From: Flavobacteriales bacterium | Lineage (GTDB): Bacteria > Bacteroidota > Bacteroidia > Flavobacteriales_F > PHOS-HE28 | Length of the DNA stretch: 64,000 nt | Direction of reading: 5' to 3' | NCBI GenBank assembly: GCA_019912395.1 | Contig: JAIOIH010000026.1 | Span: forward strand, 115,516 to 179,515 | Shown here: in pieces, positions 27,317-34,072 of the stretch | Numbering within the stretch: the stretch's first letter is position 1 | How the letters are laid out: each line of letters begins with the position of its first letter | Made by a program: the position numbers and the translations under genes | The notes under the pieces: model-generated | Databases searched by the model: none | What the model was told of the DNA's origin: nothing | The model's input: only the letters and a program-made list of their open reading frames with translations

Positions 27317-28419
27317 TAGCGGGAGAAGCCAGTGGCGACCTCCATGGGGGAAACCTGGTCCGCGCATTGAAGGACCGAGCGGGCGGGGAGGAACTCGCTG
27401 TGCGGGCATGGGGCGGCGACCACATGCAAGCAGCCGGCGCGGAAGTGGTGAAGCACTACCGCGACCTGGCTTTCATGGGCTTCACGCAAGTGCTGATGAA
27501 CCTGCCCGCTATCCTCGGCAACATCAAGGCGTGCAAGGCGGATATCCTTGCATTCAAGCCGGATGCGATCATTCTCATCGACTATCCCGGCTTCAACTTG
27601 CGGATCGCCGAGTTCGCGCATGCCCAGGGGATCAAGGTGTTCTATTACATCAGTCCGCAGGTATGGGCGTGGAAGGAAGGCCGCGTGAAGTTGATCAAGC
27701 GCGTGGTGGACAGCATGTTCGTGATCCTGCCCTTTGAAAAGGACTGGTATGCGGAACGCGGAGTCGAAGTGGAGTTCGTAGGCCACCCCTTGTTGGATGC
27801 GATCGCGCAGGAGAACCCTGATCTCGACGATCCGGGCATCACCGCCGATCCACGCCCATTGGTGGCCTTGCTTCCCGGAAGTCGCATGCAGGAGATCAAG
27901 CGCATGCTCCCTGTAATGCTCTCCGTGGTAAGGCACTTTCCCGATCATCGCTTCGTAGTGGCCGGTGCGCCTTCCGTTCCGGAGGAAGCATACCGCTCCT
28001 GCTTTGGTTCAACGCCGGTGGAACTCATCACCGGCCGTACCTATGGCCTGCTCCGAAAAGCGAAGGCGGCCCTGGTCACCAGTGGCACGGCCACCTTGGA
28101 GACCGCCCTCATCGGTACGCCCGAAGCGGTATGCTACGGCGGTGGTGCGGTGAACGTCTGGCTCGCCAAGCGCTTCATCAAGGTGCCCTTCATTTCCTTG
28201 GTGAACTTGATCATGGGGCGCGAAGTGGTGCGGGAGTTGATCCAAGGGGCATTGAAGCCCAGCGAACTCCGTGCGGAACTGGACCGATTGCTCAACGATA
28301 CGGCCTATCGCGAGCGGATGAAAGCCGATCTGCGTGACCTCCGCGAGAAGCTCGGCGGCCCTGGTGCATCCGAACATGTGGCCGATCGGGTGTGGAAAAG
28401 TCTGTACGGCAAGGTCTGA
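27295..28419 (+). CDS. lpxB: Lipid-A-disaccharide synthase
   Basis: 374-residue membrane-associated glycosyltransferase (GT19) joining UDP-diacylglucosamine and lipid X to form the lipid A disaccharide. Family motifs: YVIAGEASGDLHGG at the N-terminus, DYPGFNLRIA, YYISPQVWAWKEGR, VGHPLLD, LLPGSRMQEIKR and SGTATLETALIGTPE. Normal length. It starts inside the end of the small membrane protein gene (ATG at 27295). Its presence shows the organism makes lipopolysaccharide. Confidence 0.96.
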   Translation: MGKKLYVIAGEASGDLHGGNLVRALKDRAGGEELAVRAWGGDHMQAAGAEVVKHYRDLAFMGFTQVLMNLPAILGNIKACKADILAFKPDAIILIDYPGFNLRIAEFAHAQGIKVFYYISPQVWAWKEGRVKLIKRVVDSMFVILPFEKDWYAERGVEVEFVGHPLLDAIAQENPDLDDPGITADPRPLVALLPGSRMQEIKRMLPVMLSVVRHFPDHRFVVAGAPSVPEEAYRSCFGSTPVELITGRTYGLLRKAKAALVTSGTATLETALIGTPEAVCYGGGAVNVWLAKRFIKVPFISLVNLIMGREVVRELIQGALKPSELRAELDRLLNDTAYRERMKADLRDLREKLGGPGASEHVADRVWKSLYGKV

Positions 28420-28437
28420 GCCGTGTAAGGCAGCGGA

Positions 28438-28445
28438 TAGTTTCG
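28438..28445 (+). promoter_or_regulatory. -7 box before the SpoIID-type gene
   Basis: TAGTTTCG (one mismatch to TAnnTTTG) ends seven bases before the ATG at 28453, implying a near-leaderless message. No clear -33 TTG. Confidence 0.45.
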
Positions 28446-28452
28446 CGCCGTC

Positions 28453-29619
28453 ATGAAACGTATTCCCCCCTTGGTGGCGGCCATTTTTCTATCGTTCACG
28501 GCCCTGGCACAGTACGCCGATATGCGCGTAGGGCTGCTGCGGGACAGCCCCACGCGGCACATCATGGTGATGGGTGACGGTGGCCCATTGACCGTATGGG
28601 TGGATGGCAAGCAGGTGGCCGAACTTGCCGTGTCCGATGGGCTGGTGCTGAAGTACACCGAAAGCGGTATCCATGCGAATTCGTTGAAGCTGGACCTTAC
28701 CGCCAGGAAGAGCATGACCTTCCGCTCACCGGCGGGAAGAGGCTTCCGCTTGCGGAACATGTCCCCGAAAACCCGGGAGCGGTCCTATCCGGGATCCCTG
28801 CATGTGAGCACGGCTGGTGGTAATTTCCTGATGGTGGCCACGGTGCCGCTGGAGGAATACGTGGCCGGTGTGGTGCAGGCCGAGGCCGGAAAGGGGCATT
28901 GGCTGGAGTATTACAAGTTGCAATCGGTCAGCTGTCGTACCTACGCACTGGCCAATAAACGGCGCCATGCCGGGGATGGCTTCGAGGTGTGTGACGGCAC
29001 GCACTGCCAAGTGTTCCAAGGCCGCAACCAGCAGGATAGCATCCGGCAGGCCGTGGCCCTCACCCGTGACCTGGTGGTGGTTGACTCCCATATTCAGCTG
29101 ATCCATGCCACCTTCCACAGCAATTGCGGAGGTGAAACCACCAATGCCGAGGATGTCTGGAGCAAGAGCGAACCCTACCTCGTGAGCACCATCGATACCT
29201 TCTGCCTGCGTGAACCGCATGCCGTGTGGCAGCAGAGCGTTCCGCGCACCAAATGGCTGAACTACCTGCACAAGGAATACGGGGTGAACACCGACGATAG
29301 CAATGTGGTGGCCAGCGTTACGGAGCATGTGCCCGAATGCCGCGAACTCTTTCTGGCCAACATCAGCCCGGAGGTGTCATTGATCCGCTTGCGCCGGGAT
29401 TTCCACCTGCGTTCCGCCTACTTCAGCGTGCATCCCGAGGGCGATATGGTGGTGCTCACCGGCAAGGGGTTCGGCCACGGGGTCGGGCTCTGCCAGGAAG
29501 GGGCCATGCACATGGCCCGCAACGGGTACACCTACACGGACATCCTGCACCATTACTTCACCAACGTTCACTTGGTGAAGCTCCAGAACCTGGACTTCTT
29601 CCGGGATGATGGCTTGTGA
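28453..29619 (+). CDS. SpoIID/LytB-domain secreted protein
   Basis: 388 residues with a signal peptide (PPLVAAIFLSFTALAQ). The SpoIID domain is recognised by PLEEYVAGVVQAEAGKGHWLEYYKLQSVSCRTYAL with the catalytic-type Glu, by HSNCGGETTNAEDVW, and by the glycine-rich GKGFGHGVGLCQEGA near the C-terminus. In sporulating bacteria SpoIID is a peptidoglycan lytic transglycosylase acting on denuded glycan strands; in non-sporulating Bacteroidota a wall-remodelling role is the likely equivalent (inference). It lies behind lpxB but has its own promoter-like box. Confidence 0.88.
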   Translation: MKRIPPLVAAIFLSFTALAQYADMRVGLLRDSPTRHIMVMGDGGPLTVWVDGKQVAELAVSDGLVLKYTESGIHANSLKLDLTARKSMTFRSPAGRGFRLRNMSPKTRERSYPGSLHVSTAGGNFLMVATVPLEEYVAGVVQAEAGKGHWLEYYKLQSVSCRTYALANKRRHAGDGFEVCDGTHCQVFQGRNQQDSIRQAVALTRDLVVVDSHIQLIHATFHSNCGGETTNAEDVWSKSEPYLVSTIDTFCLREPHAVWQQSVPRTKWLNYLHKEYGVNTDDSNVVASVTEHVPECRELFLANISPEVSLIRLRRDFHLRSAYFSVHPEGDMVVLTGKGFGHGVGLCQEGAMHMARNGYTYTDILHHYFTNVHLVKLQNLDFFRDDGL

Positions 29620-29632
29620 TACCAAGCTGCGC

Positions 29633-30295
29633 TCAGTCCTGCGCTTCTTTTTCGAGCCGCTTCTGGTCCTTTTCCGCTTGGGTGGCAAAGCGCCACGCCA
29701 CTTGGAACGAGTATACCACGTTGTGGGAGCGGACCAATCGGTCAAAGGTGTTCAAACTGCTTTGGCCGCGCAGTTCCAACATCCAATGCCCCTTCTCGTG
29801 GCCCAGGCCCACCGCAGCGCTCCACTGGCTGCGGTTGGTGGTGCCCGTTGGAGAAAAGTCGTAGGTGCTCTCCAAATTCCCATCGCGGAAGTTCTTGATC
29901 TTTCCATGGAGGAAATATCCATACATCAGACCGCCGGTAAGAAATAGGCCCTGCGGGTCCGGGTTGGTGCTCACCTTCAGCAAGAGGGGTAGTTCCACGT
30001 AGTTCAGGGCGACCGAACTGCGTGTTTTCAATTGGCTGTTCACCGTCACGCTGCCCTTGCCGATGTACATCGGCTCGATCAGCAGGCTCACCTGTGAGGT
30101 TACCGGTGCCTCAAAACTCCAGCCTGCGACGGGACCGAGCTTGGGTAAACCGCTCCAGGCGAGGAACTGCCCAGCCGTCTGGGTAGCGATGCCCAAACCG
30201 ATCTTCGGGCCGTTGCGGGATTCCTGGGCCGCAACGGTCAGCGGCAGCAGAAGGAGAGCGATCAAATTCGCTCTGAAAGGAAGGCAGGATCTCAT
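29633..30295 (-). CDS. Outer-membrane beta-barrel protein (PorT/OmpX-like fold)
   Basis: 220 residues. The ATG at 30295 gives a signal peptide (FRANLIALLLLPLTVAAQ); upstream codons of the same frame are non-conserved cysteine-rich noise. The mature part alternates beta-strands and turns (VAGWSFEAPVTSQVSLLIEP, VELPLLLKV, FLTGGLMYGYFLHG, WSAAVGLGHEKGHWMLELRG), as in small Bacteroidota outer-membrane barrels of the OMP_b-brl_2 kind. The C-terminus is charged (QAEKDQKRLEKEAQD). It converges with the SpoIID gene with only 13 bases between stops. Confidence 0.7.
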   Translation of the reverse strand: MRSCLPFRANLIALLLLPLTVAAQESRNGPKIGLGIATQTAGQFLAWSGLPKLGPVAGWSFEAPVTSQVSLLIEPMYIGKGSVTVNSQLKTRSSVALNYVELPLLLKVSTNPDPQGLFLTGGLMYGYFLHGKIKNFRDGNLESTYDFSPTGTTNRSQWSAAVGLGHEKGHWMLELRGQSSLNTFDRLVRSHNVVYSFQVAWRFATQAEKDQKRLEKEAQD

Positions 30296-30488
30296 CTTGG
30301 TCCAAGGAAGGGGCGAAGATGCAACACGGAGCGTGAAAGCCATCCCAATTGACAATGATCTGCATTTGAGGCTTTGGACGGGATGGGTATCCTCGTACGC
30401 ATTGTGGCATTCGTCGAAGAAAAACCATTGTTCGTCTTGACAATGATGGTGTTCGACCCCCATCTTGCGGCGCTCAACCCAAAGAAAC

Positions 30489-30662
30489 ATGTGGCCCGTA
30501 ATGACCCTCACCCTCCTGCTCCAGCTCACCGAAGAGGAGCAGCTTTTCGCCCAACAATTGCAACCCGTGGTGCAACCACAAGTGGAAGAGCAAGTGGCCC
30601 CGGCCACGATTCCCGAGGAGGCATGCGCCCAATGGCCGGAGGCCGACCCCGCCGGTTGCTGA
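30489..30662 (+). CDS. Possible small protein gene
   Basis: 57 codons from ATG 30489 (a TTG at 30465 is in the same frame). The product has a short hydrophobic start (MTLTLLLQL) and then a Gln/Glu/Pro-rich segment (QQLQPVVQPQVEEQ). It is not recognised. The best support is a strong hairpin terminator 41 bases after its stop (30704-30732). The remaining part of the 30296-30766 gap holds no other gene that can be seen. Confidence 0.35.
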   Translation: MWPVMTLTLLLQLTEEEQLFAQQLQPVVQPQVEEQVAPATIPEEACAQWPEADPAGC

Positions 30663-30703
30663 ACCCAATGGACCGGTGGCGTTGGTCGCCGGCACTTCGG
30701 AAG

Positions 30704-30732
30704 CCCTGACGCTCCTTGCCGCGTCGGGGTTT
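30704..30732 (+). terminator. Hairpin terminator upstream of the M14 gene
   Basis: CCCTGACGC (30704-30712) pairs with GCGTCGGGG (30721-30729), nine base pairs with one G-T, around an eight-base loop, followed by TTT and a pyrimidine-rich stretch. It would end a transcript of the possible small gene at 30489-30662. Confidence 0.65.
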
Positions 30733-30766
30733 CCTCATTTCCGGAGGGTGCGCTCCATCTTTGCGC

Positions 30767-32494
30767 ATGCCCTTCTCCTATCGCCTATCCCTGTTCCTGA
30801 CCGGACTGCTGTTCAGCGCAGCCACCCGGGCACAATTGACATTTGAGGGAAATGCATCGGCCACTTGGCAGGAGGCCATTGCGCGTTATCAACGCATGGA
30901 TTCGCTGTACAGTGGAGCCAAGCTCACGGTAATCGGCCACGACGATGGCGGCCAACCCATCCACCTCTTTATCCTGAGTGATGGTAGTGGCTTCACGCCG
31001 GACAGCATCCGGGCGGCCGGAAAGAACATTCTCTGGATCACCAACGCGATCCATCCGGGAGAGCCGGATGGTATCGATGCCAGCCTGATGCTGGCCCAAA
31101 CCCTGCTCGATAGTGATCAGCTCATGGGCCTGCTGGTGAATACAGCCGTGTGCATTGTGCCGGTATACAATGTGAGCGGTGCCTTGAACAGGGGTAGCTA
31201 CAGCCGTGCAAACCAGAACGGACCGCTGGAATACGGCTTCCGCGGGAACGCCCGGAACTTGGACCTCAACCGCGACTTCATGAAAATGGACTCGGAGAAT
31301 GCCCGTTCCCTCGTGAGCGCGCTCACGCGCTGGGATCCGGACATCTATTTCGAGACGCACGTGAGCGATGGCGCGGACCACCAATACATCATGGCGTTGT
31401 TGGCCACGCAGAAGGATAAGCTCGCTCCGGCATTGGCGAAGTTCATGACCGAAGTGCTGGTGCCGGAACAGTACAAATGGATGGGGGAGAAGGGCCTGCT
31501 GATGTGTCCGTACTTCGAAACAGGGGGCAAGGCACCGGAGCTGGGATTGCGCGGATTCTACGACAGCCCCCGCTACAGTACGGGTTACAACGCGCTGTTC
31601 GACCGCATCGGGATCGTCAGTGAAAGCCATGTGTTGAAACCATACGCGGAGCGTGTGAACGCCACGTACCAGCTGCTTCTGGGGACACTGGCTGCAATGG
31701 ATCAGTCCCCCCGGGATCTCCGCAAGGCGCGTGCTGCCGCCAAGGAGCATACGCGCACACGAACATCCTTCGGGATGAACTGGCGTTTGGACACCACGGT
31801 GGTGGACAGCATTCCTTGGAAGGGATACACCGCCCGCACGGATACCAGCATCGTCACCGGTCTTCCTCGGCTCCGCTACGATCGAGAGGCCCCCACGGAT
31901 ACCCGCGTTCCATGGCGGGATACCTACCGGCCATCGCTGATCGTCACTAAGCCCAGTGCCTACATCGTTCCCCGGCAGTGGCATGAGGCGATCGACCGGT
32001 TGCGACTGAACGGCGTGGAAATGAGACTGCTGGCGAAGGACACCGTGTTGCTCGCGGAACAGGACAGCATAGGGGACTTCAGTACGGTGCCCATGGCCTA
32101 CGAGGGCCATTCCCTGCACAAGAACATCGAAGCGACACGGCAGTTGAAGAAGGTGCCCGTGCATGCGGGGGATGTGCTCATTCCCATGGGCCGCACTACG
32201 GACCGCTACGTGATCGAAGCACTGGAAAGCCGTGCCGAAGATGGCTTTTTCGCATGGAATTTCTTCGATGCGATCCTGCAGCAAAAGGAGTGGTTCGATG
32301 GCTACGTGTTCGAGGACCTCGCTGCGCGATTATTGGCACACGATCCCGGATTGAAGGTTGCTTTTGAGGAGAAGCGTGCCAGCGACCCCATGTTTGCAAA
32401 GGATGCTGACGCGCAACTGGCCTGGCTCTATCGGCGGTCGCCATGGATGGAATCCACTTGGCGGAAGCATCCTGTACTTCGTGTGGTGGAATGA
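30767..32494 (+). CDS. Secreted M14-family zinc carboxypeptidase
   Basis: 575-residue exported metallopeptidase. The ATG at 30767 begins a signal peptide (LSLFLTGLLFSAATRAQ); an in-frame upstream extension reads through the terminator and is rejected. The M14 zinc ligands are His96 and Glu99 (HPGEPDG) and His198 (ETHVSDGADH); NLDLNRDF at 164-171 supplies the substrate-binding Arg region. A C-terminal region of about 220 residues (after LRYDREAP) is less typical and may be an accessory domain. A CATCTTTG box ends three bases before the ATG, suggesting a leaderless message. Confidence 0.85.
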   Translation: MPFSYRLSLFLTGLLFSAATRAQLTFEGNASATWQEAIARYQRMDSLYSGAKLTVIGHDDGGQPIHLFILSDGSGFTPDSIRAAGKNILWITNAIHPGEPDGIDASLMLAQTLLDSDQLMGLLVNTAVCIVPVYNVSGALNRGSYSRANQNGPLEYGFRGNARNLDLNRDFMKMDSENARSLVSALTRWDPDIYFETHVSDGADHQYIMALLATQKDKLAPALAKFMTEVLVPEQYKWMGEKGLLMCPYFETGGKAPELGLRGFYDSPRYSTGYNALFDRIGIVSESHVLKPYAERVNATYQLLLGTLAAMDQSPRDLRKARAAAKEHTRTRTSFGMNWRLDTTVVDSIPWKGYTARTDTSIVTGLPRLRYDREAPTDTRVPWRDTYRPSLIVTKPSAYIVPRQWHEAIDRLRLNGVEMRLLAKDTVLLAEQDSIGDFSTVPMAYEGHSLHKNIEATRQLKKVPVHAGDVLIPMGRTTDRYVIEALESRAEDGFFAWNFFDAILQQKEWFDGYVFEDLAARLLAHDPGLKVAFEEKRASDPMFAKDADAQLAWLYRRSPWMESTWRKHPVLRVVE

Positions 32495-32530
32495 TCACGG
32501 CACGTATTATTGCGGAATAACAAAGCGTTC

Positions 32531-33067
32531 ATGGAACTCTACGACATCGGCATCGGCGCACGTGTGAAGCACCCATCGTTGGGCTTGGGAGTGGTCTACA
32601 ATATCGACCCAAGCTCCATTCACATCTTCTTCCGCGAGCACGGCGAGAAGCCCATCGCCCGTTCCTTCGAGGACCTGGTGGTGATCGCTCCCGGCGCGGA
32701 GGTGGAACCGCCGGAACTCGACATTGAAAGCGTGAAGGACGCACTGCGCGAAGTGCTTGACGAGGACAACAGCCTGAAGAAACCGGTGCCTCTGGCGCGT
32801 CGCTGGCAGAAGGGCATGCTGGTAATGAAGCCAGCCGACCCCAGCCTGAAAAGCAAGGAGGTCCCCATCGAGGATTTCTTCCACAAGATCGTCATGATGC
32901 GCGACCGCTTCCGCGTGCTGGAACAGCGGATCAACTCCCACACGGGACTGAGCGATCAGGATAAAGTGGAGCTGCAGCAATACATCACCCGTTGCTACGG
33001 AAGCCTCACCACCTTCAACATCCTCTTCGAGGACAAGGAGGATCACTTTGTGGGACAGAAAGGGTAG
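32531..33067 (+). CDS. Conserved-looking hypothetical protein
   Basis: 178-residue cytosolic protein. ATG 32531 is preferred; a TTG seven codons upstream is not needed. The first 60 residues look like a small beta-barrel (GIGARVKHPSLGLGVVYNIDPSSIHIFF), reminiscent of CarD/Tudor-like or SH3-like folds, followed by an acidic linker and a mostly helical C-terminus (FFHKIVMMRDRFRVLEQRINS ... KVELQQYITRCYGSLTTFNILF). Not recognised by name. It lies 36 bases behind the peptidase and may be read with it. Confidence 0.7.
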   Translation: MELYDIGIGARVKHPSLGLGVVYNIDPSSIHIFFREHGEKPIARSFEDLVVIAPGAEVEPPELDIESVKDALREVLDEDNSLKKPVPLARRWQKGMLVMKPADPSLKSKEVPIEDFFHKIVMMRDRFRVLEQRINSHTGLSDQDKVELQQYITRCYGSLTTFNILFEDKEDHFVGQKG

Positions 33068-33104
33068 GGCAGTAGGCAGCGGCATTGGGCAGCAGTCGGT
33101 ACCC
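33064..33104. repeat. GGCAGT-type intergenic repeat
   Basis: Near-repeated words GGGCAGTAGGCAGC and GGGCAGCAGTCGG follow the stop of the 32531 gene. The 12-mer GGGCAGTAGGCA also occurs on the minus strand near 7275-7286, and the style matches 7201-7262 and 34091-34112. Confidence 0.45.
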
Positions 33105-33149
33105 GATACCCGAACCATTCATCCACAACGATCCGTTCAAATCCCATAT

Positions 33150-33180
33150 TTTGCTTTCCTGCGCGATCGCATTACCTTCG
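33150..33180 (+). promoter_or_regulatory. Near-consensus Bacteroidota promoter for the RNA candidate
   Basis: TTTG (33150-33153) and TACCTTCG (33173-33180) are separated by exactly 19 bases, matching TTG-N19-TAnnTTTG with one mismatch. No protein gene starts closely after it; the next start is about 280 bases on, so it most likely drives the structured RNA. Confidence 0.7.
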
Positions 33181-33186
33181 ACCCAC

Positions 33187-33416
33187 TGACACGTTCTTTC
33201 TCAGCCGTGCGCTGATCAACAGACAGCCCACATAGGCCATAGGTTCTCAAAACCAACATTTCTACCTCAGGGAGGGAAGATCCAAAGGGCAAGGGCGGGC
33301 CTCGCCACCTTCGGGTGGTATCCTTCGGGAACGTCGAGGATTACCGACCCCTTTCTGTCCCTCCCGCTCATGTGATCCATGGGTTTTTTGAACTCGGTCC
33401 TGTGTGGGCTTTTTTT
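33187..33416 (+). ncRNA. Structured RNA candidate, 6S-like rod
   Basis: The region folds by hand into one long rod. AGCCCACA (33225-33232) pairs with TGTGGGCT (33403-33410). Moving inwards, AGG-CC pairs with GG-T-CCT, GTTC with GAAC, AAAACC with GGTTTT, ACAT with ATGT, GGGAGGGA (33270-33277) with TCCCTCCC (33358-33365), and AAAGGG with CCCTTT. The tip has a CCACC-TTCG-GGTGG tetraloop hairpin. A run of seven T ends the rod at 33410-33416, as at an intrinsic terminator. Its length (about 190-230 bases), rod shape and private promoter resemble 6S RNA, possibly the 6S-Flavo class; identity is inferred. The usual SRP RNA apical motif (GGAA loop with AGCAG) is not present. Confidence 0.6.
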
Positions 33417-33460
33417 GTCCTCCCGTGGACCAACCTTCCCCCGCTACATCCCTTCATGCA

Positions 33461-34072
33461 ATGCCCGCTGATGGCCAACACCTGCCTGTGATGGAGGCCT
33501 TCCATACGCTGCAGGGCGAAGGTGCATATACAGGGCAGGCCGCTTATTTCATCCGCTTGGCGGGTTGCGATGTGGGCTGCACTTGGTGCGATGTGAAGGA
33601 CAGTTGGGATGCCTCCAAGCATCCGGTCCATACCGTGGAGCAGATCGTGGAGGAAGCCTCGCGCCATCCGGCCCGAATAGCCGTGGTCACGGGAGGTGAA
33701 CCCTTGCTCTACGATCTACTTCCACTTACAACCGCCTTGCGCAAGGCGGGTTTCCGTACGCATATCGAGACCAGTGGCTCATCGCCGATCAGCGGTGAGT
33801 GGCACCATATATGCTTCAGTCCTAAAAAGTTCAAGGCGCCCGTCAAAGACTTCCATGCACTGGCCGATGAACTCAAAGTGGTGGTATTCAACAAACACGA
33901 CCTGCAATGGGCCGAAGAACATGCGGCGCATACCCGGCCCGACTGCGCACTATACCTACAACCGGAATGGAGCAAGCGCGATACGATGATGCCCTTGGTG
34001 GTGAACCATGTGTTGGAGCATCCGCGTTGGCGGGTCTCCTTGCAGACGCACAAATACATGAACATTCCCTGA
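33461..34072 (+). CDS. queE: 7-carboxy-7-deazaguanine synthase
   Basis: 203-residue radical-SAM enzyme that makes 7-carboxy-7-deazaguanine, a precursor of queuosine in tRNA. The start at 33461 is preferred: a GTG at 33404 would put the RNA terminator inside the gene, while from Met33461 the family start PVMEAFHTLQGEGAYTG follows directly. The cluster-binding cysteines are in CDVGCTWCD (C-x3-C-x2-C). VTGGEPLLYD and TSGSSPISG are SAM/substrate segments. The stop overlaps the next start by one base. Other queuosine genes are not in the window. Confidence 0.93.
   Translation: MPADGQHLPVMEAFHTLQGEGAYTGQAAYFIRLAGCDVGCTWCDVKDSWDASKHPVHTVEQIVEEASRHPARIAVVTGGEPLLYDLLPLTTALRKAGFRTHIETSGSSPISGEWHHICFSPKKFKAPVKDFHALADELKVVVFNKHDLQWAEEHAAHTRPDCALYLQPEWSKRDTMMPLVVNHVLEHPRWRVSLQTHKYMNIP

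Noticed and set aside
30785..32284. Minus-strand open frame of 499 codons
   Set aside because: Antisense to the M14 carboxypeptidase, which has signal peptide and active-site motifs.
33187..33416. SRP RNA (4.5S/ffs)
   Set aside because: There is a GGAA tetraloop-like word (CG-GGAA-CG) but no AGCAG/GGUC domain IV motif and the overall rod does not match.
33404..33460. queE starting at GTG 33404
   Set aside because: It would put the terminator-like T-run and the closing stem of the RNA inside the protein; the family-like start is at 33461.
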